From: Methyloversatilis sp. XJ19-49
GTDB lineage: Bacteria; Pseudomonadota; Gammaproteobacteria; Burkholderiales; Rhodocyclaceae
Length of the DNA stretch: 64,000 nt
Assembly (NCBI RefSeq): GCF_024580145.1
Contig: NZ_JANINI010000009.1
Span: 119,852-183,851, forward strand
Direction: 5' to 3'
Shown here: positions 21,328 through 30,254 of the stretch, piece by piece
Layout: each line of letters starts with the position of its first letter
How positions within the stretch are numbered: the stretch's first letter is position 1
Translations under genes and position numbers: made by a program
The notes under the pieces: generated by a model
What the model saw: only the letters and a program-made list of their open reading frames with translations
What the model was told of the DNA's origin: nothing
Database searches by the model: none

Positions 21328-21903
21328 GTGAAGGCACGCATCCTGTGCTTCGCCGGCAGCACACGCGAGGCATCGTTCAACCGCAGGCTCGCACTGGCGG
21401 CAGCCCGTGCGGTCGAAGAGGCGGGCGGTGAAGCCACCTTCATGGACCTGCGCGATCATCCGCTGCCGCTGTACGACGGCGACCTCGAAGCGTCGGCCGG
21501 TCTGCCGCTGGGGGTGCGCCCGCTGAAGGAACTGTTCAAGTCGCATCACGGCCTGTTCATCGCGTCGCCTGAGTACAACGGTTCTTTCAGCGCGGTGCTG
21601 AAAAACACGCTGGACTGGATTTCCCGCCCGGCCGGCGACGAGGCCGGTACGGTGCCGTATGCCGGCAAGGTGGCCGCGCTCGCCGCGGCCTCACCGGGCG
21701 CACTGGGCGGCCTGCGCGGTCTGGTGCATCTGCGGGCGGTGCTGCAGTCGGTCGGCGCACTGGTGCTGTCCGAGCAGGTGGCCGTTGGCGGGGCGTCCAC
21801 GGCCTTCACGTCCGAAGGCCGTCTGGCCGACGAGCGCCTGCAGCAGATGCTGGACCGCACGGCGATGCGTCTGGTCGACGTGGCGGCGCGCCTGCGCCCC
21901 TGA
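21328..21903 (+). CDS. NADPH-dependent FMN reductase family protein
   Basis: A flavodoxin-like protein of 191 residues when started at the GTG at 21328, which has a strong GAGGAGG ribosome site and gives the family-like N-terminus MKARILCFAGSTREASFNRRLA. An ATG at 21268 overlapping the ParA stop is an alternative that adds 20 residues. FMN-binding blocks are AGSTREASFNRR and SPEYNGSFSAVLKNTLDWISR near residue 80-100. Members reduce FMN, quinones or chromate with NAD(P)H. Confidence 0.87.
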   Translation: MKARILCFAGSTREASFNRRLALAAARAVEEAGGEATFMDLRDHPLPLYDGDLEASAGLPLGVRPLKELFKSHHGLFIASPEYNGSFSAVLKNTLDWISRPAGDEAGTVPYAGKVAALAAASPGALGGLRGLVHLRAVLQSVGALVLSEQVAVGGASTAFTSEGRLADERLQQMLDRTAMRLVDVAARLRP

Positions 21904-21944
21904 TTTCTTTCCGCTGATTTTTTGTCCGATTCCAGGAAGCAACA

Positions 21945-22718
21945 ATGAAATACCTGCGTGTGCGCCATCAGGGCGCCGAACGGCTGGGCCGCATTGCCGG
22001 CGACTCTGTTGAATTTCTTGATGGCGACCTGTTCGGCACGCCTCGCGCGACCGGCGAAACCGTGCCCCTGGCCGGCGTCGAGTGGCTGATGCCCTGCGTG
22101 CCGTCGAAGATGATCATCATCGTGAACAACTTTCATGCGGCCGTGCAGAAGGCCGGTGGCAGCGTGCCGGCCGAGCCGTTGTTCCTCGTGCGTTCGCCGA
22201 CCGCACTGAACTGGCACGGTCAGCCGATCCCGAAACCGCTGGCCTTCGACGGTCGCGTGTTCTACGAAGGCGAACTGGGCGTGGTCATCGGCAAGGTTGC
22301 CCGCAACCTGGACGAGGCGCAGGCGGCCGACGCCATCTTCGGCTACACCTGCGTCAATGACGTGAGCGCGCTGGAACTGGTGGACAAGGACCCGTCGTTC
22401 GCGCAGTGGACCCGCGCCAAAAGTTTCGACGGCTTCGGCTGCTTCGGCCCGGTCATCGAAACCGACGCGCTGCCGGCCGATGCCGAAGTGGTCACCACAG
22501 TCGGCGGGCGCGAGCGTCAGCGCTATCCGGTGTCCGACATGATCATTCCGCCGGTGAAACTGGTGGCGATGATTTCGCGCGACATGACGCTGCTGCCGGG
22601 CGACGTGATCTGCTGCGGTACCTCGGTCGGCGTACTGCCGATGAAACCGGGCAGCACGGTCGAAGTGACCGTCACCGGGGTCGGTACCCTCAGCAACGTG
22701 TACGCGCCCGCTGACTGA
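21945..22718 (+). CDS. Fumarylacetoacetate hydrolase family protein
   Basis: A 257-residue protein with the FAH fold. It has the metal-binding block YEGELGVVIGKVARN near residue 107-120, the block GYTCVNDVSALELVDKD near 138-155 and the C-terminal PGDVICCGTSVG. Relatives hydrolyse or decarboxylate acylpyruvates and related 2-oxo acids in aromatic catabolism or metabolite repair. The neighbours do not point to one substrate. It is preceded by AGGAAGC and follows the FMN reductase after 41 bp. Confidence 0.88.
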   Translation: MKYLRVRHQGAERLGRIAGDSVEFLDGDLFGTPRATGETVPLAGVEWLMPCVPSKMIIIVNNFHAAVQKAGGSVPAEPLFLVRSPTALNWHGQPIPKPLAFDGRVFYEGELGVVIGKVARNLDEAQAADAIFGYTCVNDVSALELVDKDPSFAQWTRAKSFDGFGCFGPVIETDALPADAEVVTTVGGRERQRYPVSDMIIPPVKLVAMISRDMTLLPGDVICCGTSVGVLPMKPGSTVEVTVTGVGTLSNVYAPAD

Positions 22719-22766
22719 ACGACCTGCGTCAATACGGCCCGGCCGCGTCTGATGCACGCTTGACGG

Positions 22767-24503
22767 ATGGACGCCCACGCCGGATTGCCCCACCTTCAGC
22801 CGCTGCTGCTGTTTCTCGCCATCGCCGGTCTGGTGATGCCGCTGCTGGCGCGCGCCCGGGTCAGCCAGGTCGTGGCTTTCCTCTGCGCGGGCGCCTTGGT
22901 CGGTCCGTATGGTCTGGGCCGGCTGGCCGCTGACCAGCCCTGGCTGGGGGCGCTCACCATCGCCGACGGCGAGGGCGTGCGCGGCCTGGCCGAGCTGGGC
23001 GTCATGTTCATGCTGTTCGTCATCGGTCTCGAACTGTCGGCACGCCAGCTGTGGTCGCTGCGGCGCTGGGTGCTGGGCGTGGGCAGCGCGCAGTGGCTGG
23101 GCACCGGCGCGCTGATCGCCGGCATCGCGCTGGCTTTCGGGCACGGCTACGAGACGGCGCTGGTGCTCGGCCTCGGCCTCGCGATGTCATCGACCGCGGT
23201 GGTGATGCAGTTGCTCGACGAGGCCGGTCAGACGCGTTCGACGGTCGGTCGCACGAGCTTCGCCGTGCTGCTGCTGCAGGACATCGCCTTCGTGCCGCTG
23301 CTCATCCTGCTCGGCCTGATGGCCGATGATGGCGCAGGCGGCACCGTCAGCGGCTTTGCATGGCTGCTGCTCACCGCGCTGGCCAAGGCGGCGCTGGCGG
23401 TGGCGCTCATCCTGCTGCTCGGTCGGCTCGTGCTGACGCCGCTGTTCCGCCGTGTGTCGGTCACCACGCAGGCCGACAGCTTCATGGCGCTGACACTGCT
23501 CGCCGCGCTCGGTGTCGCGGCGCTGACGGGCAGCGCCGGGCTGTCGATGGCGCTCGGGGCCTTCCTGGCCGGGCTGATGCTGTCCGAAACCGAGTACCGC
23601 CACGCCGCGCTGCAGGCCATCGAACCGTTCAAGGGCTTGCTGATGGGGCTGTTTTTCCTGTCGGTCGGCATGAGCCTCGACCTCATTACGGTGGCAGGCG
23701 ACGCGCTGTGGCTGGTCGGCTCGGTGATCGGCCTGTACGCGCTGAAAAGCGCCGTGCTGTTTGCGCTGTTCCGCCTGTCCGGCCTGGCACGTGGTGAAGC
23801 GGCCGAGGCGGCGCTGTTGCTCGGTCAGGCCGGCGAATTCGCGCTCATCGTCATCGGCATCGCGCTCGGCGCCGGTCTGCTGGATGCCCGTACCGGCAAT
23901 TTCATGTTGCTGGTGGCCACGCTGAGCATGTTCATGACGCCGCTTGCGGCAAAGGCCGGCCGTGCGCTGCACCGGCGCTTCGATCGCGCTGCGGACACGG
24001 CGGGCGAAGGTGCGGCCGCGCGAAGCCTGCCTGCCCAGGACGATGTGGTCATCATCGCCGGCTTCGGCCGGGTCGGGCAGCGGGTGGCGCGCGTGCTGGA
24101 CCGCGCCGGTCTGCCGTGGGTCGCCATCGAACGACACGTCGCCGCAGCGACGCGCCATCATGCGGCAGGTCGGACGGTGATTGTCGGCGATGCCGGCAGC
24201 CCGTCACTGCTGCATCATCTGGGTGCCGGTCGGGCCCGCGCGCTGGTGGTCACGATGGATGATCCCGCCGCGGCACGGCACGTGGTGCGCAGCCTGCACG
24301 CCGAATTCCCGGCGCTGCCGCTGATCGCGCGGGCACGCGATGGCGCACATGCTGCCGAACTGCGCGCAGCCGGCGCCAGCGAAGTCATTCCGGAGGCGCT
24401 GGAAGCGGCGCTCCAGCTGGGCGATCACGTGCTGGCGCAGCTGGATGTGTCGCCGACACGGCGCGACGAACTGATCGACGCCGAACGCCGCAGCGCCGAC
24501 TGA
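22767..24503 (+). CDS. Kef-type monovalent cation:proton antiporter (CPA2), second copy
   Basis: A 578-residue inner-membrane protein with 12-13 predicted helices over residues 1-400 (CAGALVGPYGLGRL, LLLGQAGEFALIVIGIALG), then a TrkA-N Rossmann domain from about residue 425 (VVIIAGFGRVGQRVARVLDRAG). It resembles KefB/KefC glutathione-gated potassium efflux systems, but no KefF/KefG quinone-reductase partner is directly adjacent. The FMN reductase 1 kb upstream is a possible, unproven partner. It is clearly different in sequence from the YbaL-type gene at 3778. Confidence 0.87.
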   Translation: MDAHAGLPHLQPLLLFLAIAGLVMPLLARARVSQVVAFLCAGALVGPYGLGRLAADQPWLGALTIADGEGVRGLAELGVMFMLFVIGLELSARQLWSLRRWVLGVGSAQWLGTGALIAGIALAFGHGYETALVLGLGLAMSSTAVVMQLLDEAGQTRSTVGRTSFAVLLLQDIAFVPLLILLGLMADDGAGGTVSGFAWLLLTALAKAALAVALILLLGRLVLTPLFRRVSVTTQADSFMALTLLAALGVAALTGSAGLSMALGAFLAGLMLSETEYRHAALQAIEPFKGLLMGLFFLSVGMSLDLITVAGDALWLVGSVIGLYALKSAVLFALFRLSGLARGEAAEAALLLGQAGEFALIVIGIALGAGLLDARTGNFMLLVATLSMFMTPLAAKAGRALHRRFDRAADTAGEGAAARSLPAQDDVVIIAGFGRVGQRVARVLDRAGLPWVAIERHVAAATRHHAAGRTVIVGDAGSPSLLHHLGAGRARALVVTMDDPAAARHVVRSLHAEFPALPLIARARDGAHAAELRAAGASEVIPEALEAALQLGDHVLAQLDVSPTRRDELIDAERRSAD

Positions 24504-24519
24504 TCGTTGTCGCGCTGCG

Positions 24520-25023
24520 TCAGCGCTTCACGCCCGGCGGCAGCGCCGGCTTCATTTCAGTGGCGCTCGGCTGCACGTGGTCGTGGCTTTCGATCGTCGG
24601 ATGCTCCTGCCCGGCATGTACCTTGCGCTGCGACGGCTGAACGCCGATCGGCATCGCCAGCTTCTGTTCGGTGGCGCTCTGCGGTACGTGGTCGTGACCT
24701 TCGATCACCGGGTGTTCGTGGCCGGCATGCACCTTGCGTGTCGACGGCTTGACGCCCGGCGGCAGCGCAGGCTTCATTTCGGTGGCGCTCGGCTGCTCGT
24801 GATCATGGCCCTCGATCACCGGGTGTTCGTGGCCGGCGTGCACCTTGCGTGTCGACGGCGTGACGCCGGGCGGCAATGCCGGTTTGTTGCCGACGTTGGC
24901 CGGTGCCTTGTCCTTCAGCGCGTCGGCCGGATGTGCCGAGCCGGCATGGCCCGACGCGGCGTCGGCCCATGCGGTCGTACAGGACAACGCGGAAAGTGCC
25001 AGAGCGGCCCAGATCCTGTTCAT
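24520..25023 (-). CDS. Exported His-rich protein built of 37-residue tandem repeats
   Basis: A 167-residue protein whose start at 25023 gives a signal peptide (MNRIWAALALSALSCTTAWA). The mature part consists of three tandem 37-residue units plus a partial fourth. Each opens with PALPPGV-type residues, then S(T/Q)RKVHAG(H/Q)EHP, IE(G/S)HDH and a QPSATE-type linker. The paired HxH and HDH histidines could bind Zn, Cu or Ni in the periplasm. The DNA units (111 bp) are similar enough to suggest expansion by duplication. It is convergent with the Kef gene, 16 bp between stops. No family recognised. Confidence 0.7.
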   Translation of the reverse strand: MNRIWAALALSALSCTTAWADAASGHAGSAHPADALKDKAPANVGNKPALPPGVTPSTRKVHAGHEHPVIEGHDHEQPSATEMKPALPPGVKPSTRKVHAGHEHPVIEGHDHVPQSATEQKLAMPIGVQPSQRKVHAGQEHPTIESHDHVQPSATEMKPALPPGVKR

Positions 25024-25165
25024 GATTGCTTCCTTCCGGTAGTGAGTGATTGCAGCCAGTGTGCGCCTCTCACGCGCCTGACGCATTGACCTGACTCAAA
25101 AGCATTGCGCGCAACCGGTTGTCGCAACACGACGGCCCGGTACGCGGCGTATTCTTCGCCGCGTC

Positions 25166-25963
25166 ATGCCGCCCGCCCGACCTGTCCTGTTCCTGCACGC
25201 CAATGGCTACCCGGCCGGCGTGTACCGCCAGTTTCTCGCTGCACTGGCGCGCCGCCACCCGGTCGGGTCGATCGACGTGATCGCCGCCGCGCACGGCCCT
25301 GGTCGCGGCTGGCGCAACCTGCTGACGCAGGTGCTGACCCGGGTCGACGCGCTGCCGGATGAACCGCTCGCGCTGGTGGGCCATTCGATGGGCGGCTATC
25401 TCGCCGCCATGGCCGCCGCGCGCCGGCCGACGCGCGTGGCGCAGATCGTTCTGATCGATGCGCCGCTGGTCGGCGGCTGGCGCAGTGCGGTGCTGACGGC
25501 ATCACATGCCAGCGGACTGTCGCGCAGATTCGGCCCGGCGCCGATCGCGGCCCGTCGGCGCATGCACTGGCCATCGCGCGACGACGCCCGGCGACACCTG
25601 GCCGACAAACCTTTCGTACAGCGCTGGGCGCCCGGCGTGCTCGACGATTTTCTGGCCGCCGCACTGACCGATCACCCGGATGATGGCGTCACGCTGACCA
25701 TTGCACGCGAAGCCGAGCGCGACATCTACGCCACGCTGGCGCACCGAGCGGCCCTGCGTGCCGTGCGCACGCTGCGCCGGCGCGGCACGCCCATCGGTTT
25801 CGTCGCCGGCAGCCAGTCGGAAGAACTGCGCCTCGCCGGCCGCGACGCCAACCGCGCCTTCTGGGATGAGGACTGGCGCGAGCTGGACACCGGCCATCTG
25901 GTACCGATGGAAGCGCCGCAGGCGTGCGCCGCTGCGGTGCAGGCTCTGCTCGGCGAACGTTGA
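25166..25963 (+). CDS. Alpha/beta hydrolase
   Basis: A 265-residue alpha/beta-hydrolase-fold protein. The N-terminal strand and oxyanion region read VLFLHANGYPAGVYRQFL. The nucleophile elbow is GHSMGGYLAAMAAA near residue 73-76 (Ser in GHSMG), and a C-terminal DTGHLVPMEAP supplies the catalytic histidine. The HANGYP loop is typical of a group of proteobacterial hydrolases of unknown substrate. It stands alone between two leftward genes. Confidence 0.87.
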   Translation: MPPARPVLFLHANGYPAGVYRQFLAALARRHPVGSIDVIAAAHGPGRGWRNLLTQVLTRVDALPDEPLALVGHSMGGYLAAMAAARRPTRVAQIVLIDAPLVGGWRSAVLTASHASGLSRRFGPAPIAARRRMHWPSRDDARRHLADKPFVQRWAPGVLDDFLAAALTDHPDDGVTLTIAREAERDIYATLAHRAALRAVRTLRRRGTPIGFVAGSQSEELRLAGRDANRAFWDEDWRELDTGHLVPMEAPQACAAAVQALLGER

Positions 25964-26032
25964 ACCAGTGCTGTGTTCTACGTCCTGCGGTGCGTGGGCG
26001 TCTGCCCGGCGTAACCGAACGACGGAACGTCC

Positions 26033-27901
26033 TTATTCGTCAGCGAACTCGCAGTGCCCCGAGCCCAGCTCGACCGCCTGGGTCGCGGCGCGGCGTGCGG
26101 CTTCGAACATCGATTCGATGCCGATATAGCGCGCGTCGCCCAGCGCGATGCCGGCCGCTGCGGCGATCACCACCTCGCTGTCGCCCACGCGCAGCGTCGC
26201 GGTGAGTTCCTGCATCAGGCGTGCCGCGAGCTTGGATACTGCCGGAATCAGTTCGTTGGAGCCGGCCAGTTCGCGCGCGGCCTGACCGGCCCTGAAGTCG
26301 GTCAGCAGCACCGCGAACTGGTGTTTTTCCAGATAGCTCACTGCGGCGCCCGGATAGCTGACCGGACGGAAGCGGCGCGCCACCTCGGCCAGCACCTGTT
26401 CGGACACTTCCTGGCTGTACTGCGGCACCAGGTCTTCCATGCCGAACACATCGACCCACAGCAGAGCGAACGGGGCGCCGCCGACCTGGAACTGGTGCAG
26501 CGTCCACGCCAGCAGCGCATCGAAGATGGGCCGGCTGGTCATGCCGGTACGCGCTTCGAACCACATGCGGCGGCGCGCGCGTTCTTCGGCGCCGCGCCGC
26601 TCGCTGACGTCGGTGATGAAGCCTTCGATCACCAGCAGTTCGCCCTGCGACGAGAACACGCCGCGCCCCTGTTCCCATACCCACAGATAGACGCCGTTGA
26701 CGTCGGCGATGCGGTAGGAAATCTGATAAGGCTTGTGCTGCGCCAGATTGGCCTGCACCTGTGACCAGACGAATTCGCGGTCTTCCGGGTGAATCAGGCT
26801 GCCGAAGGCCACGCGGCGGTTGTCGACCAGCTCCCACGGCTCGTAGCCGGTCAGGTCGACGCAGCCGTCGCTGACGAATTCCATGGTCCAGTCCGGATCG
26901 TTGCGGCCGCGATACACCATGCCCGGCACGTTGGCGAGCAGTGTGTTCAGGTAGCGCCGGCTGGAGCCGAGCTCTTCGCTGCGGCGCCGCCGCGTGACTT
27001 CGGTCAGCGTGCCGACGACGCCGGCCAGATCGCCGTCGGGCAGGGTGCACGATTGCGCGCGCAGCATGACCCAGAACACGTTGCCGCTGGCGGCCACCAG
27101 ACGCACTTCGCTGACCAGCTGATCGAGCTGGCCGCTGGCCACCGACAGCAGCGACCTTTCCACACCGTCGCGCTCCTCCGGGTGCACGGCCGCACTGAGC
27201 AGACGCCCGCGGCAGTCGGCGACGCTGCGGCCGGTCAGCCGCTCCCAGGCGCGATTCAGATAGGCGATGCGGCCTTCGGTATCGGTCTTGAACAGCACAA
27301 GATCGATCTGGTCCAGCACCACTGGAATGTCATGTTCGCTGTCGTCGCGCGCCGGTGCGGCGGCGGCATCCTGGCTGAACTGGATCAGCAGGCTGCCCGG
27401 TACCGCCGGCAGGGGCGAAATGCTGGCGTGCAGCTTCACCGGCAGACCGGTCGCGCTGACCATGCGCAACATGCTGTCGGCAGCCGTCGGCGTGCTGCCG
27501 GCGGCGATCGCGTACAGCGAAGCGAAGCGGGCATGATCGACCGGGTGCAGCAGATTGGTGAACGGTAGCCCGACCACTTCGTCGGCGCGGCCTCGGTAGT
27601 CGAGCAGCGCCAGAAAGGCCTGGTTGGCGAAACTGATGGTCGGTCCTTCTATCGTGACCGAGGGCGATGAAATGTTGTGGCACAGTTCACCCGCCCACTG
27701 CGTCTGTTGTGCAGTGGCATCGGGGCGCCGCAGCAGCGGTGCGTCGGACCATGTCTGTCGCCGCAACACCAGCACCAGCAGCAGTCCGCCCAGCCCGACC
27801 GCGGCAGGCAGGCCGTAGGCCGCGTGGCCGCCGTGCCAGGTGCCGACCACGGCAGCAAACATCAGGGCGAGCGTCCACGCGGAAAACAGATACAGGGCCA
27901 T
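26033..27901 (-). CDS. Membrane PAS-domain protein with a degenerate GGDEF domain
   Basis: A 622-residue protein with two N-terminal membrane helices (residues 1-48) and three PAS-like domains (roughly 75-190, 195-310 and 320-440; blocks such as GRIAYLNRAWERLTGRSVADCRG and YLWVWEQGRGVFSSQGE). A C-terminal domain from about 450 follows the GGDEF fold, but the catalytic loop reads EKHQFAVLL where GGDEFAVLL is expected. It is therefore probably not a diguanylate cyclase; it may bind a ligand or another protein. Its start lies 2 bp from the GTG of the divergent histidine kinase, next to the methylamine cluster. Confidence 0.8.
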   Translation of the reverse strand: MALYLFSAWTLALMFAAVVGTWHGGHAAYGLPAAVGLGGLLLVLVLRRQTWSDAPLLRRPDATAQQTQWAGELCHNISSPSVTIEGPTISFANQAFLALLDYRGRADEVVGLPFTNLLHPVDHARFASLYAIAAGSTPTAADSMLRMVSATGLPVKLHASISPLPAVPGSLLIQFSQDAAAAPARDDSEHDIPVVLDQIDLVLFKTDTEGRIAYLNRAWERLTGRSVADCRGRLLSAAVHPEERDGVERSLLSVASGQLDQLVSEVRLVAASGNVFWVMLRAQSCTLPDGDLAGVVGTLTEVTRRRRSEELGSSRRYLNTLLANVPGMVYRGRNDPDWTMEFVSDGCVDLTGYEPWELVDNRRVAFGSLIHPEDREFVWSQVQANLAQHKPYQISYRIADVNGVYLWVWEQGRGVFSSQGELLVIEGFITDVSERRGAEERARRRMWFEARTGMTSRPIFDALLAWTLHQFQVGGAPFALLWVDVFGMEDLVPQYSQEVSEQVLAEVARRFRPVSYPGAAVSYLEKHQFAVLLTDFRAGQAARELAGSNELIPAVSKLAARLMQELTATLRVGDSEVVIAAAAGIALGDARYIGIESMFEAARRAATQAVELGSGHCEFADE

Positions 27902-27902
27902 C

Positions 27903-29501
27903 GTGATTCGTTTCCTTTCAGGCGCCGGCAGGCGCTACCCGCTGTATACCGGATTGACGGCCATGCTGGCCGGCTGTGCGCTGTGCGCGGCGCTGGCCTT
28001 CTGGGGCAGCATCGAATTGGAGCGGCAGTTTTCGCAGGTATTCGGCCGCATGGTCGCACTGTGCGCCGCGCCGGCGGCGGCCGAAGGTGCGCTGTGCGAC
28101 GTGGTGGCCGGCGTCGAGCGTGCGCTGCTCGAGCGGGTGGCGGTCATGCTGCTGCTGCAGGGGCTGTGCGTGCTCGCCATCTTCGTTGGTTGCACGTTGA
28201 TCGCACACCGGGCGTATCGCCTGCTTGTCTGCCGCAGCGAGACCGCACTGAGCCTGATGCCGGAAAGCAGCCGCGCGCGCGGGCGCGACGAGATCGAACG
28301 GCTGGTCGAAAGTCTGGCCGAACTGACGGCGCGCCAGGCCGGGCTGGAGGCGGAAGTGCGCTGGCGCCAGCAGGTCACGGCCGAACAGTTGCGGCGCAAG
28401 GCGCTGGAACTGCAGACCCTGCATCAGGTGGCGCGCACCTTCACCAACAGCGAAGTATCGGCGTTCAGCCTGCTTGGCGGCCTTGCCCAGCTTGAATCGG
28501 CGCTCGGCGCGCGCACCGTCGCCCTGAGCCTGGGCGCCGCTGCGCGGCAGGCGCTGGGTGCCGACGCCGTACTGGCAACCCACGGCGAGCCTGCCATCAT
28601 GGGCCAGCTTTCAGACCAGACGGCAGCGCGCGAAATCACCGCGCGCGTGGTGCCGCCCGGTGCAGCCGGTCCGACCTGTTCGCTGGTGCTGCCGGTGTGC
28701 CGCGGCGATCTGGCGCTCGGCACACTGGTGGCCGAATTTCCCGAGCATGCGCGGGTCGATGACCCGCAGGTCAAGCTGGCCGAGAGCTTCGCCCATCTGG
28801 CAGCGCTCGCGCTGTCCGGCGTCAGCCGCAGCCAGGAGGAAAGGCGGGTGGCACTGATGGAGGAACGCACGGCGATCGCCGGCGAACTGCACGATTCGCT
28901 GGCGCAGTCGCTGGCCTACATGAAGATCCAGGTGGCCCGGCTGCAGCGCGGCCTCGATCGCGAAAAGCACCCGGCCGACGTGGCGCAGGCAGCGCGCGAA
29001 CTGCGCGAGGGGCTGTCGGCCGCCTACCGCGAGGTGCGCGACCTGATCGCCGCCTTCCGCGTGCGTATGGGCCCGGGCGGGCTGCTGTCGTCGGTGCAGG
29101 CCACGATCGATGAATTCGCGCAGCGCAGCGGTCTCGACATCAGTTTCGTGCACGATCTGGGCCGCTGCCAGCTCGGCGTGAACGAGGAGTTCCACGTCAT
29201 GCAGGTAATCCGCGAAGCGGTGTCGAACACGGTGCGTCACGCACGGGCTTACCATGTGTGGGTCAGCATGCACTACGGCCCCGGACATCTGCTGACCGTG
29301 ATCGTGGATGATGACGGCCGCGGCCTGACCAATCCCTACGCAGAAACGAACCATTACGGCCTGTCCATCATGCGCGAGCGCGCCAGCTCGCTCGGTGGCG
29401 AAGTGTCTGTGGTCCACCGGCCGGGCGGCGGCACCCGGGTGCAGCTGGCCTTTGCGCCGCAGAAGCTGCCGGCCGACATTCTTTCCGAAGTGACGACATG
29501 A
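27903..29501 (+). CDS. NarX-like sensor histidine kinase (HisKA_3)
   Basis: A 532-residue inner-membrane kinase when started at the GTG at 27903; an ATG at 27963 would remove the first residues before helix 1. Two membrane helices (about 20-40 and 80-100) flank a short periplasmic loop holding two cysteines. A HAMP-like linker, a GAF-like region (about 195-310) and the HisKA_3 box follow, with the phosphorylatable histidine in AIAGELHDSLAQSLAYMKIQ near residue 327. The ATPase has N box IREAVSNTVRHARA and G box DDDGRGL. The periplasmic P-box of nitrate sensors is not evident. The stop overlaps the start of the response regulator (ATGA). Confidence 0.88.
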   Translation: MIRFLSGAGRRYPLYTGLTAMLAGCALCAALAFWGSIELERQFSQVFGRMVALCAAPAAAEGALCDVVAGVERALLERVAVMLLLQGLCVLAIFVGCTLIAHRAYRLLVCRSETALSLMPESSRARGRDEIERLVESLAELTARQAGLEAEVRWRQQVTAEQLRRKALELQTLHQVARTFTNSEVSAFSLLGGLAQLESALGARTVALSLGAAARQALGADAVLATHGEPAIMGQLSDQTAAREITARVVPPGAAGPTCSLVLPVCRGDLALGTLVAEFPEHARVDDPQVKLAESFAHLAALALSGVSRSQEERRVALMEERTAIAGELHDSLAQSLAYMKIQVARLQRGLDREKHPADVAQAARELREGLSAAYREVRDLIAAFRVRMGPGGLLSSVQATIDEFAQRSGLDISFVHDLGRCQLGVNEEFHVMQVIREAVSNTVRHARAYHVWVSMHYGPGHLLTVIVDDDGRGLTNPYAETNHYGLSIMRERASSLGGEVSVVHRPGGGTRVQLAFAPQKLPADILSEVTT

Positions 29502-30148
29502 GCATACGCATCCTGCTGATCGACGATCATCCGCTGTTCCGCAAGGGCGTGGCCCAGCTGGTGCGTGCGGATGATGAACTCGAACTGGCCGGCGAAGCCA
29601 GCGACGGCACGACCGGCCTCGCACTGGCCGCCGAAACCGATCCCGACCTGATCCTGATCGACCTCAACATGAAGTTGGTGAATGGCATCGAAACGTTGCG
29701 CCGGCTCAAGGCTGCAGGCGTGCGCGGCCGCTGCGTCATGCTGACCGTGTCCGACGATGAACGCGACGTGCTGGATGCGATGAAGGCCGGCGCCGATGGC
29801 TATCTGCTGAAGGACATGGAACCGGAGGAGCTGTGCCAGCGCATCAAGCAGTCGGTGGCCGGCACGATGGTGCTCGACGGCAGTGTCGCCGGCCTGCTCG
29901 CCCATGCGCTGAACGCGCCGCCCGCGGCAACCCACACCGATCTCACCGAACGCGAGCGCGAAATTCTCGGTCTGCTGTCGGACGGGCGCAGCAACAAGGA
30001 AATTGCACGAGTGCTCGGCATTTCCGATGCGACGGTGAAGGTGCATATCAAGCACGTGCTCAGCAAGCTCAACATGAAAAGCCGCCTCGAGGCGGCCGTG
30101 TGGGCGCTGCAGAACCCGCAGTTCCGGCGGGCCACCGCCCACGACTGA
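29498..30148 (+). CDS. NarL-type response regulator, candidate regulator of the methylamine genes
   Basis: A 216-residue regulator: a receiver domain (IDDHPLFRKGV; phosphoacceptor Asp in LILIDLNMK near residue 54-60) and a LuxR-type HTH (TEREREILGLLSDGRSNKEIA). The recognition helix TVKVHIKHVLSKL contains K181, V182 and K185, matching NarL Lys188, Val189 and Lys192, which contact TACYYMT half sites. The following NMKSRLEAAVWAL also mirrors NarL. Sites of the matching 7-2-7 type lie upstream of three neighbouring operons (33033, 33196, 37356). It is coupled to the kinase by ATGA overlap. No nitrate respiration genes are nearby, so the input signal may differ from nitrate. Confidence 0.9.
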   Translation: MSIRILLIDDHPLFRKGVAQLVRADDELELAGEASDGTTGLALAAETDPDLILIDLNMKLVNGIETLRRLKAAGVRGRCVMLTVSDDERDVLDAMKAGADGYLLKDMEPEELCQRIKQSVAGTMVLDGSVAGLLAHALNAPPAATHTDLTEREREILGLLSDGRSNKEIARVLGISDATVKVHIKHVLSKLNMKSRLEAAVWALQNPQFRRATAHD

Positions 30149-30185
30149 GGCGCGCGGCGCCGTCTCGCGCCGGCCGGACCCTGAA

Positions 30186-30232
30186 AGGAAAACCGGCAGA
30201 CGACAGCCCAGGGGCTGCCGCTGCCGGCTGTT
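30186..30232 (-). terminator. Intrinsic terminator of the porin-permease operon
   Basis: Read leftward, CCGGCAGCGGCAGCCC pairs across a CTG loop with GGGCTGTCGTCTGCCGG (one bulge), followed by TTTTCC. It sits 23-70 bp beyond the permease stop, in the convergent gap with the response regulator. Confidence 0.75.
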
Positions 30233-30254
30233 CAGCACAACCGCTGGCGAGTAC

